Assembly (NCBI GenBank): GCA_016296775.1
Contig: JAEDIE010000018.1
Coordinates: 1-25,924, forward strand
Origin: Bacilli bacterium
GTDB lineage: Bacteria > Bacillota_I > Bacilli_A > RFN20 > CAG-826
DNA: 25,924 bases
Reading direction: 5' to 3'
In this document: positions 9,382 through 17,702 of the stretch, piece after piece
How positions within the stretch are numbered: the stretch's first letter is position 1
How the letters are laid out: each line of letters opens with the position of its first letter
Translations under genes and position numbers: made by a program
The notes under the pieces: generated by a model
What the model was told of the DNA's origin: nothing
Databases searched by the model: none
Seen by the model: the letters and a program-made list of their open reading frames with translations, nothing else

Positions 9382-9815
9382 AAACTAAATCCGTTATTAA
9401 AGAGAACAAAAAAGACAATTAGACCTACTAAATAAACAGAACTAACGATGACATAACTCAAAAAATAGTATGTTTTCCCAGCTCTTTCTATTTTTTTAAC
9501 ATCATTATACTCTTTTAAATCTTTGTATTTTTTGTTCACATTTTTATTAAAAATTGAACCAAAGGCAGAAAAGCCATAAGCTACAAAATTTAATGATCCT
9601 GAATATACTAAATAAGTAAATAAACTAGTAGCATATCCACAAATTGTAGAAACTAATAATCCATCCAATAAACTAATAATTGTTTGGGGAGTATTTAACT
9701 CAAAAAAGTAAACTAAAAGAGTTATTGCTAAAAGTAGCAAAAAACATATGATTCCCCTAATAAAATAAGGTAAATAGTATCTAAAATTTGTTATTCGATT
9801 CGTTTTCTTTTTCAT
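9378..9815 (-). CDS. Small membrane protein, DUF3899-like
   Basis: 145 residues with a basic N-terminus and three likely membrane helices (about 19-38, 46-70, 117-140), joined by a lysine-rich cytoplasmic loop (about 90-114). The pattern of a helix, a phrase FVAYGFSAFGSIF, a charged loop and a last helix resembles DUF3899 membrane proteins of Firmicutes. I have no function for it. It starts only 6 bases after the hairpin that ends the protease message and has no recognisable Shine-Dalgarno site, so its expression must be unusual or low. It sits between the protease and oppA genes, which hints at an envelope or export role. Confidence 0.6.
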   Translation of the reverse strand: MKKKTNRITNFRYYLPYFIRGIICFLLLLAITLLVYFFELNTPQTIISLLDGLLVSTICGYATSLFTYLVYSGSLNFVAYGFSAFGSIFNKNVNKKYKDLKEYNDVKKIERAGKTYYFLSYVIVSSVYLVGLIVFFVLFNNGFSF

Positions 9816-9821
9816 AAAATA

Positions 9822-9842
9822 AAGGGCTATTAACTAGCCCTT
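9822..9842 (-). terminator. Rho-independent terminator after the subtilisin-like protease gene
   Basis: Minus-strand stem AAGGGCTA / TAGCCCTT (perfect 8 bp, 5-base loop) starting 5 bases after the protease stop and followed by TTATTTT. The T-rich tail runs into the ATG of the next gene (9813-9815). Confidence 0.75.
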
Positions 9843-9847
9843 ATATT

Positions 9848-12800
9848 TTACACTTTTTTCTTAAATTTAAATAGATATAAAACAACAGCAACTGCAGCTA
9901 AAGCAATAACTCCTCCAGGAATACCAATTGATAAACCAAGAATTAAGTTCATATCTTTTACTTTAGAAGGAACAATTCCAGTACCTTTATTAAATTTAAC
10001 AGTGAATTCACGTGTAGAAACTTCAAATGTTAATGTTGAATATTCACTTACTTTATATGCTAATTCATTACCATTTTTATCAGTAACGATAACGCTATCA
10101 ATATCAATTGCATCATCATAACTAATAATAACTTTATATAATCCAAAGTTCTTTTCACTAATTGTTTTACCATTATAATCGTATGGAGTTACTTTATATT
10201 TCTTTGCAAAGTCATATAAAGCACCGGCTTCAACTTCAGCATCTTCCATTTCGATATTTAAAGTAGATCCAGGGACAAGAACATTTGATTCGACAATCAC
10301 ATCAGCTATTTCTTCATTTTCAACATAGAACATATCGAATATGACATTTCCAGCTCCATCAGTGATATCAACACTAACTTTACCAGTTGAATCATTATTC
10401 AATACATCACTAACTTTGAAATCGATGTAATATCCACCATTATATTCACTAATATCACAAGGAATAACACCACCATTAATAGCAATAACAGTTTCTTCCT
10501 TATTATTAGTTCTTGTCATGTAAGTTTCTTGATATTTAAGTCTTACATATCTTTCTCCATCCTTTGTGATGTAGGATTTTGATTGAATTGAAGGAGTTAA
10601 TGAATCAATTACAAGGTTAAATGTCTTAGTTTGGATTGTACCTGTACCTAAAACTTTAAATTCTAATGTAATTGTATAATTTCCATCAATTAATTTTAAA
10701 TTCTTATTGTTTCCTTGATATAAAGGAATGAATGCTTCACCTCTATGGCAAATAATACCACTATTAACATATGAAGCAGATACGTGGGATTTATATAAAT
10801 AATTTGTATTTACGATAGCATCTTTAAATGCTTTATCACCAACTGTATTAACTACTTTTCCATTTGAATCTCTAATAGTAATTGTATTTGATTCAATACT
10901 TCTAAGAACAAAAGCTTGAAGGTAAAGAACTTCACTATCAGCTCCACCTGCATAAATTGTATTTGTTTCTTTATTGTAAGTTACAACATGACTTGCGTTT
11001 TTAACACTACCTTTATTTAAAAGAACATCATTTGTAGATTTTAATGAGTAATATGTGTCATAATCCATACCACAAATTGTTGAACTTACATCCATTTTTG
11101 GAAGAGATAATGAGGTATTTCTACCAATATAATTAACTAAATCTGATGGATAATAAATCTTATCTCCATTTTCGTCATAATTATCTCTAACAAAATCAAA
11201 TTCTTCAATAGCTGGAGCATCTTCGTAGCTTCCATAGAATCCCATAAACGGAATAGAAAGATCAATTGTATCAGCACTATTTGTTGGAGTTAAGTATAAG
11301 TAACCTTCAACATATGCACCACTTTCAAAGTGGGCTTCAATATCTTTCTTTTCTTCTTCACTTAATGAATCACTTAAAGTTATAGTTGTTGTTCCATTGG
11401 CTTTAACTGTGACTGTTCCAAGTGATTTTTCATGGATTAAATCATCTTTTGTTGTTTGAAATTCATATCCTTCATATTCATAATCAGCACTTCTAGTTGG
11501 TTCAACAGGATTTCCGTTTTCATCAACCTTATTGTCTTCTTTATGATTTTCATAGTTATAATATTCTTCAACACGAGGTTTCATAACTCTGATTTTAGCT
11601 TCGTATGTCTTATCAACATTACTTGAAGAATGAGCTAAGAATGAAAGATTAATTTTACCTTCTTTAATTAAATCGTTATTTTTTAATTCAATTTTAGCTT
11701 TTTTCATTCCTGTTGTAGTAAACGTTCCATCTTGTTTAACTACTAAGGATTCTAAATAAACATCTGAATTGATAGCATCTGAAACATTAACTTCACCAGC
11801 ACCTTGTCTACGTGGAGAATATTCAACAGTTCCATCATCTTCTGTTTTTCCTGTTGTAATATCAACAACTTTAACATTGTTATATGAATATTGAGTAGCT
11901 GTTGACATTTGTCTCATTGGGATAGTTTTTGCAACTTCTTTTCTTTCTTCTTCACTTTTATCTTTTGCTAAATCACTTAAGATAAGAGCACTAGCACCAG
12001 AAAGATTAGGAGCAGACATTGAGGTACCATCTAAATATGCCCATGCACCATCATAAAGAGCAAGTCTTCCAGTATATTCATTAGTGTTTTTAGCTAAACC
12101 AGGAACACAGCTAAGGACGTTACTTCCTGGAGCAGCAATATCAGGGTTCATTCTTAAGTCGTAGGTTGCACCATCACTTGAGAATTGAGAAATTTGATTT
12201 TTATCTGGGTTTTCTGCAATTTCCTTTTTAGCGATAGAAAGTTTTCCACAACCATCTTCACCGACACCTTTTTTGAAATAATCTTTATCTCTATTAAGGA
12301 CGAAAACAACAGGAATTTCAGGATATTCGTATCCAGTTGAATCACCCCAAGCCATTGAGAAATTAAATTCAAGAGCAGTTGGGTCGTTATTAACAACAAC
12401 TAAACCAGCAAAACCAGCTGTTTTAGCAGCTTTTGCTTTTGTTGAGAAAGAAATATCACCTCTATCAACAACAGCAACTTTATTTGAAGCTACAAAAGTT
12501 TCACCATGAAGTTCTTCGTATTTAGCTTTAAAGTTGTTGTAAGCAGTTGAACTACCTAGAATATCAGTTGCATCAGCACCAGTTTGAGTACCAATGTAAC
12601 AATAGGTAATATCGCTTCCGATTGTATCTAATAATGTAGCAAACTTTAATTCATCAGGAGTTTCATTTGGACTCTTTGCAGTTCTGGCTTGATCTTTATA
12701 GTTTGTTGGTTGAGTTCTATCACCAAGATCAATAATTAAAGCATCTTCATAGAAGTTCTTTTCTAATGTTGTTGAAGCAACAATCATTGAAGCATCATCA

Positions 12801-13993
12801 TTAGCATAACTTCCCAAAATACCAGTTTCGACCATGCTTGTAGTCCAGTTAGCATAAGGACCCATTGATGAATAGTTTTCTTTTCCATCATTACCAGCAG
12901 AAATTGATACGTAAACGCCTCTATTTCTTAAAACTTCAAAGGCATCCATTGAACTTGATCTATCACTAAAGTCATCAAGGTCTGAACCAAGAGACATGTT
13001 GATAACATCAACTCCTAAGGTAATACAATCTTCTAAAGCTTCTAAAATATCAGCATCATAAGCTCCAACACCACCAGTTGTAATTCCACCACTTGTTTGA
13101 ATAGATTCTCTAAAGACTTTCATTAAAGCAAGTTGAGCATTTGGAGCAATACCATGATAAATTCCGTTTGCAGCAGCAATACCTGCAACGTGAGTACCAT
13201 GGACATCCCATCTACTTAATACATCATAGTCATTGGCACCATTATGAAGAGAATCTCCTCCATAATCATAATAGAATGGGATTTTATTGTTATGGTAAGT
13301 TGAACCAAGTTTACCTTGAGCAACACCATTTTTACTAGATCCATGAAGTTTTCCAGTTTGTTGGAAAGCAAGCATATCTTCTTTAGTATATTTAACTTGA
13401 GAATCACTTAAATCTTGGAACCAACTATGATCAATCATAAATGAAGCATCAAGAATAGCAATTAATGTACCTTCTCCTAATTTTGATTCTGAGCTAGAAA
13501 TAGGAGAATTCATATTTTGAGCACTATAGTTAATTAATTGTTCAGGTTTTAATTTGTAATTTTCTCTATCTTTATCATCAAGTTCATCAATAGCGTTTGT
13601 AACAATATAACCTTCTTCTAAATCAGATTCTTGTTGAACACTAATATCTCCAAAACGATAAAGATTATTTTCGTTTACTTTACTAATGCCAGGAATTGAA
13701 CTAATTAAATCTTTTAATTCACTATTAGCTTTAATTTCAATAACGTTACTAGCTTGAGTAAATTGATTAACAACACTAAATTTAAAGCCAAGTGTACTTC
13801 TTAATCTAGATAAAATTGTATCTTGTGATTCTTTTACTTTTGCATCATCACCACATAAAGAATTATCTAAAGTAAGAAGATAAGTTGTATTTTCGTTTTT
13901 AAATGAAGGAACATCTTTGCTACCATTTGTACCACTTAATAGGAAGGATAATGCTCCAAGTGTTAATAAAAGAAATCCACTACGTTTTTTCAT
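9848..13993 (-). CDS. Cell-envelope subtilisin-like serine protease (S8, lactocepin type)
   Basis: Large extracellular endopeptidase. Order of parts: signal peptide (1 to about 24, no lipobox); an I9-type inhibitor propeptide (about 36-115); S8 catalytic domain with Asp182 (AILDAS), His265 (DVHGTHVAG), oxyanion Asn368 (SAGNDG) and Ser658 (GTSMSAP); a protease-associated (PA) domain inserted at about 455-580; then about 650 residues of beta-rich Fn3/Ig-like stalk; and a C-terminal membrane helix (about 1350-1374) ending KFKKKV. There is no LPXTG, so anchoring is by the helix. The layout matches cell-envelope proteinases that feed peptide importers, and opp genes lie just downstream. ATG has TAAGGAGG 6 bases upstream. 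The gap to the upstream lipoprotein gene is 12 bases, indicating one operon. Confidence 0.93.
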   Translation of the reverse strand: MKKRSGFLLLTLGALSFLLSGTNGSKDVPSFKNENTTYLLTLDNSLCGDDAKVKESQDTILSRLRSTLGFKFSVVNQFTQASNVIEIKANSELKDLISSIPGISKVNENNLYRFGDISVQQESDLEEGYIVTNAIDELDDKDRENYKLKPEQLINYSAQNMNSPISSSESKLGEGTLIAILDASFMIDHSWFQDLSDSQVKYTKEDMLAFQQTGKLHGSSKNGVAQGKLGSTYHNNKIPFYYDYGGDSLHNGANDYDVLSRWDVHGTHVAGIAAANGIYHGIAPNAQLALMKVFRESIQTSGGITTGGVGAYDADILEALEDCITLGVDVINMSLGSDLDDFSDRSSSMDAFEVLRNRGVYVSISAGNDGKENYSSMGPYANWTTSMVETGILGSYANDDASMIVASTTLEKNFYEDALIIDLGDRTQPTNYKDQARTAKSPNETPDELKFATLLDTIGSDITYCYIGTQTGADATDILGSSTAYNNFKAKYEELHGETFVASNKVAVVDRGDISFSTKAKAAKTAGFAGLVVVNNDPTALEFNFSMAWGDSTGYEYPEIPVVFVLNRDKDYFKKGVGEDGCGKLSIAKKEIAENPDKNQISQFSSDGATYDLRMNPDIAAPGSNVLSCVPGLAKNTNEYTGRLALYDGAWAYLDGTSMSAPNLSGASALILSDLAKDKSEEERKEVAKTIPMRQMSTATQYSYNNVKVVDITTGKTEDDGTVEYSPRRQGAGEVNVSDAINSDVYLESLVVKQDGTFTTTGMKKAKIELKNNDLIKEGKINLSFLAHSSSNVDKTYEAKIRVMKPRVEEYYNYENHKEDNKVDENGNPVEPTRSADYEYEGYEFQTTKDDLIHEKSLGTVTVKANGTTTITLSDSLSEEEKKDIEAHFESGAYVEGYLYLTPTNSADTIDLSIPFMGFYGSYEDAPAIEEFDFVRDNYDENGDKIYYPSDLVNYIGRNTSLSLPKMDVSSTICGMDYDTYYSLKSTNDVLLNKGSVKNASHVVTYNKETNTIYAGGADSEVLYLQAFVLRSIESNTITIRDSNGKVVNTVGDKAFKDAIVNTNYLYKSHVSASYVNSGIICHRGEAFIPLYQGNNKNLKLIDGNYTITLEFKVLGTGTIQTKTFNLVIDSLTPSIQSKSYITKDGERYVRLKYQETYMTRTNNKEETVIAINGGVIPCDISEYNGGYYIDFKVSDVLNNDSTGKVSVDITDGAGNVIFDMFYVENEEIADVIVESNVLVPGSTLNIEMEDAEVEAGALYDFAKKYKVTPYDYNGKTISEKNFGLYKVIISYDDAIDIDSVIVTDKNGNELAYKVSEYSTLTFEVSTREFTVKFNKGTGIVPSKVKDMNLILGLSIGIPGGVIALAAVAVVLYLFKFKKKV

Positions 13994-14005
13994 ACATTTA
14001 CCTCC

Positions 14006-16210
14006 TTATAAAGAAATACCAATTTCACCTAAACTAGATGAAACATAATCTGGTAAATTAGTTTCGTTAAGTTCAGTTAATGAATTAACGAATCCTCTAT
14101 ACGTATTTAAATTTATACACCAAAGTTCGATTGAACTAACTTTAGTAATTTCTTTAGTATTATCATCAATTTCATATGTTGGACAAATAACAGCACTATT
14201 AAATTGAGATTTGTATTTATTATAGCTGCCTTTTCCTAAGATACTTTCACATAATAATTCGAGTACTTTTGGTTCATAGCTAATAATAAATGGATTAGCA
14301 TCAGTAGATAATCTTGTTTCTAAGAACCAAGTATGAGCATAATTTGTTTCTAAATTAGAATCAATTAATGCACCAATACTTTCAAAGATAAATTGAGCAT
14401 CTAATCCTTCATTTGGAAGAGATGGACAGTCAAAATGTCTTGATTTAAATGTTGAAGGTTCAGCTTTAACATTAACTCCACCAACATATTCAGTGACTAA
14501 CGAAACATGTTTTGTATCAAAGACGATTGAATCAACGAATTGATCATGACTTGAATTGGTTGTTGTTTCAGCTTTAATTGAATAAATTCCTGTTCCATCG
14601 CTAGTTAATCCACTATCAGCAAATAAATTTGCAAGTGTTTCGTTTTTTGAATTAACAGCAATAAATCCGCTTCCACCAATTACTTTAGCTGTTTCAAGAT
14701 AATATAATCTTCTAAACTCAGTTGTTGGTTCGAACCAAACGAAGTTATCTCCATAATATAAATACATTGATGTAAAATAATTTCCGTTTGAATCAGTTCC
14801 ACTAATTGTTTGAGTATAATTTGAAAGTTTTGAAGTAAAGAGATCAAGTAATTTTGGTTCTTTTACACAATCATCAATACTTGTATCGTAACTTCTATCA
14901 GTTCTAGCAACATAAGTATCTAAATCAGAAACATGGGTTGTACCAATGTTAGAAATATTAAGTGTTGTGTAACCATATCCACCTAAATTTCCTCTAATAT
15001 TGAGATATGTTTCTCCATCTGTTTCTACTTCAATTGTAGTTAAAATTGAAATTAAAGAATCAGACCATCCACAAACAGCTAAGAAAGTATCAGCAAATGG
15101 GTTATCTTTTAAAGATTGAGTCCAATCTTCATTTGTAACACCAATGTTATTTTCTTTTTCTTGTTCATCAAGAATAATTTCCATAACAAACTTACCATTT
15201 TTAGTAGTTGTTGGAACTGTTGAAGGATCAAATGCGTTACAAATAGTAACTAAATCAGCATCGTACCATCTTGTTTTTCCACTTAAAACTTTTCCAGGTT
15301 TTGGATCGTTTGTTCCTTCAATTCTATCTTTTAAATCAACTTGATATACACCCTTATCATAATTGACATAAGCATAATCTGAAGAAATACTTAAACCTCT
15401 AGAATCTTCTGGTTCATCAGCTTGAGACTTTTGATAAACAATTTTTTCGAAGTAATTTTCATTAACAATTTCTTTATAATGAAATCCGAATTCATCAACA
15501 GTTGTTGCAACTGTGTTATATATATCCATTTGATAATTTTTAGAACTCTTTAATTTAGTAATCATATTAACGAAATCATTGTTTTGGGTTAATACGCTAA
15601 TTTGGAAATATACTGATTCGTAACCTTCTTTATAAACTTCAACTAAGAAGCTTCCTTCTTTATCTAAGACTGATCCTGCTTTAATTGAAGTTTGATATTC
15701 ATTTTCTTGAAGATTGGTTCCATTTCCAACTTCAACTCCATTAACAAACTTAGCAATAGACATTGATAAACCATTTACATTAAATTTATCACCGACTTTG
15801 TAAGATAATTTACGAGGTAAACTTCTAATAACTAATTTGTTAACTTCAATATCACCTACACTAATCTTGAATGATGTTGAACCATATCCTTTTTTAGAAA
15901 TAACAACATCAAATACACCTTTATTAACTAATTTTGAACCATGTTTAATATTGGTTGTGTAATCATTAATTAATACACTTTCGGTGTTACTTAAATAATC
16001 TCCATAAGCCTTTTTGCCATAGACAACTAAACCAGTTAAATCAAGAGTATCTTCGAGACTGTAATTAACTTTTAATGGTAAACTATCAATTACTAATGAA
16101 CCATTTTGAGTAGTTGAACAAGATGACAATAAAGTTGCTCCACCAGCAATAGATCCACCAAGTAAGAGACAGCTAGCAAGTGTTAAAACATTTCTTACAT
16201 TTCTTTTCAT
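14006..16210 (-). CDS. Surface lipoprotein with two Ig-like repeats, function unknown
   Basis: 734 residues. The signal peptide ends in LLSSC (C31 lipidated), the same style of lipobox as OppA. Residues about 37-118 and 126-207 are two copies of an Ig-like (Big_3/YSIRK-associated-like) repeat, each running from (I)xSLPxK to a GYxSxxF strand. The remaining 520 or so residues are not recognised; they are soluble, rich in T/N/D and have no catalytic motif that I can see. The gene has AAGGAGG before ATG and precedes the protease gene by 12 bases, with the stop codon forming part of the protease ribosome site. It is therefore probably co-made with the protease and may help substrate binding or adhesion; that is inference. 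Confidence 0.8.
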   Translation of the reverse strand: MKRNVRNVLTLASCLLLGGSIAGGATLLSSCSTTQNGSLVIDSLPLKVNYSLEDTLDLTGLVVYGKKAYGDYLSNTESVLINDYTTNIKHGSKLVNKGVFDVVISKKGYGSTSFKISVGDIEVNKLVIRSLPRKLSYKVGDKFNVNGLSMSIAKFVNGVEVGNGTNLQENEYQTSIKAGSVLDKEGSFLVEVYKEGYESVYFQISVLTQNNDFVNMITKLKSSKNYQMDIYNTVATTVDEFGFHYKEIVNENYFEKIVYQKSQADEPEDSRGLSISSDYAYVNYDKGVYQVDLKDRIEGTNDPKPGKVLSGKTRWYDADLVTICNAFDPSTVPTTTKNGKFVMEIILDEQEKENNIGVTNEDWTQSLKDNPFADTFLAVCGWSDSLISILTTIEVETDGETYLNIRGNLGGYGYTTLNISNIGTTHVSDLDTYVARTDRSYDTSIDDCVKEPKLLDLFTSKLSNYTQTISGTDSNGNYFTSMYLYYGDNFVWFEPTTEFRRLYYLETAKVIGGSGFIAVNSKNETLANLFADSGLTSDGTGIYSIKAETTTNSSHDQFVDSIVFDTKHVSLVTEYVGGVNVKAEPSTFKSRHFDCPSLPNEGLDAQFIFESIGALIDSNLETNYAHTWFLETRLSTDANPFIISYEPKVLELLCESILGKGSYNKYKSQFNSAVICPTYEIDDNTKEITKVSSIELWCINLNTYRGFVNSLTELNETNLPDYVSSSLGEIGISL

Positions 16211-16593
16211 AAAAACTAGCCCTCCTTAAATGCTTTTGTAATTTTACTATATAAATTATTATTTAATAATTATATATATAAAAATTAATATAATCTTAAT
16301 ATAGAGATTTAATATATATTTAAATATATATTAGGGACATTAAAAAATAAGCATTCAATATCCCCATCATTTCTTAATTATTTTATATTTTTAAAATATT
16401 TGAGTATCAGTTTTTTCTTTTCAATATATTTAAAATTTTTATTAAATTGTTCTAATTTTTTTCATCAACAGTAAGTCTTCTACTTCATAATAATCTTTAC
16501 TTTTCTTAAATCTAAATTCCTTAACCAAATTGTATAGTAATTACATAATAAAAGTAAAATACCATATGAAATACTATATATTTTAAAAAATTA
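16211..16593. other. AT-rich gap between divergent genes, with possible coding relic
   Basis: This 383-base gap must hold the promoters of the lipoprotein/protease operon and of the EIIC-like gene, but I cannot single out a convincing pair. It contains an AT palindrome (16254-16271, 8-base arms) and the 23-base element. On the minus strand at about 16330-16540, a short open stretch (VKEFRFKKSKDYYEVEDLLL) continues in another frame with KKLEQFNKNFKYIEKKK and is then stopped. It may be a decayed gene; I do not recognise it. Confidence 0.35.
16280..16302 (-). repeat. Shared 23-base upstream element, copy 2 (before the Ig lipoprotein)
   Basis: Same element as 9351-9373, one mismatch, about 70 bases before the ATG of the lipoprotein gene. 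Both copies precede lipoprotein genes of the peptide-use locus, so a shared regulator or promoter part is possible. Confidence 0.5.
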
Positions 16594-16629
16594 TTGCTTA
16601 ATTTTAAAATGCAATTAAAATATTTAGCA

Positions 16630-17682
16630 ATGAAAAAATTAGATTTTATTAGTAAAACAAGTTCTGGAATGGCAATGGGATTATTTGCCACTTTAATTAT
16701 TGGAACAATTATTAAGCAACTATTTAGTTTAGGTAATGGCTTTCAAATTGGAATTGATATTGGTTCTACCTTAATGTCTTTAATGGGCGTAGGTATAGCT
16801 CTAGGAGTATGTTTAAGTATTAGAAAAGATCTTTCTATATTAGAAACTGTTTCAATTATGGTAATTGGAGGAGTTGTTTCTTGTTTAAATTTAAAAACAT
16901 ATAACGAACCAATTCTCACCTTTACTTTAAATGGAGGAAGCAAAAACCCTTTACTTATATACCTTACTATTTTGTTAACTATGTTTTTAGTTAAGAAAAT
17001 ATTAGTTAAGAAAACACCTATTGATATTCTTTTAGTACCTTTAGTTTATATAGTTTTTGGAACAATTATAGGTTTTATTTTACTTTATCCTTGCTATTAT
17101 ATTATTTTTGGTATTCAAGAATTGATTAAAGTTTCTATGCCTTTAATTCCTGAAATAATGTCTATAATTATTTCTGTTATAGTAGGAATGGTTTTAACTA
17201 TGCCTATATCTAGTGTTGCTGTTTGTGTAGCTATAGATATTGGAGCTACACCATTAGCAGCTGGAGCTGCTTTAATTGGATGTAGTTGTCAAATGATTGG
17301 TTTTGCTACTATGTCATTTAGAGCTAAAAATAATATTGGTAAATCTATTGGAGTAGGAATAGGTACATCTATGCTTTATTGGCCTAATATTATTAAAAAA
17401 CCTCAAATTTGGTTACCTACAATCTTATCTAGTGCAATACTTGGTCCTCTTGGAGTATGTTTATTAAATACTACTTGTACAAGTGCTGGAGCTGGTATGG
17501 GAACTTGTGGATTAGTTGGTCAAATAGCTATGTTTTCTACGATGGATCCATCTAATTATGAAATATATGTATCAATATTTGTAATTCAAATTGTTGGTTC
17601 AATTTTACTAACTTTATTATTTGATTTTATCTTTAAAGATTTATTAAAGTTATATACAAACGAAGATCTTAAATTAGATTAA
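16630..17682 (+). CDS. PTS EIIC-like membrane protein of the PfoR family
   Basis: About 350 residues with eight to ten membrane helices and no soluble EIIA/EIIB part. The opening MKKLDFISKTSSGMAMGLFA and the glycine-rich helices (DIGATPLAAGAALIGCSCQM; later TSAGAGMGTCGLVGQ) match the PTS_EIIC_2 family that includes the perfringolysin regulator PfoR. Members may transport or sense an unidentified small molecule; no PTS phosphorylation partner is nearby. The open frame extends upstream to a TTG at 16594 and an ATG at 16609. I chose the ATG at 16630 because the family's conserved region starts there; none has a clear ribosome site. It is the only plus-strand gene in the left two-thirds and ends 20 bases before a converging gene. 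Confidence 0.78.
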   Translation: MKKLDFISKTSSGMAMGLFATLIIGTIIKQLFSLGNGFQIGIDIGSTLMSLMGVGIALGVCLSIRKDLSILETVSIMVIGGVVSCLNLKTYNEPILTFTLNGGSKNPLLIYLTILLTMFLVKKILVKKTPIDILLVPLVYIVFGTIIGFILLYPCYYIIFGIQELIKVSMPLIPEIMSIIISVIVGMVLTMPISSVAVCVAIDIGATPLAAGAALIGCSCQMIGFATMSFRAKNNIGKSIGVGIGTSMLYWPNIIKKPQIWLPTILSSAILGPLGVCLLNTTCTSAGAGMGTCGLVGQIAMFSTMDPSNYEIYVSIFVIQIVGSILLTLLFDFIFKDLLKLYTNEDLKLD

Positions 17683-17702
17683 AAAAACCTATTAAATCCC
17701 TA

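Noticed and set aside
13141..13407. Short open frames on both strands within the protease gene
   Set aside because: They lie over the S8 catalytic domain and have no ribosome site; shadows of the real gene.
16594..16629. TTG or earlier ATG start for the EIIC-like protein
   Set aside because: The added residues are not part of the family and no ribosome site is present.
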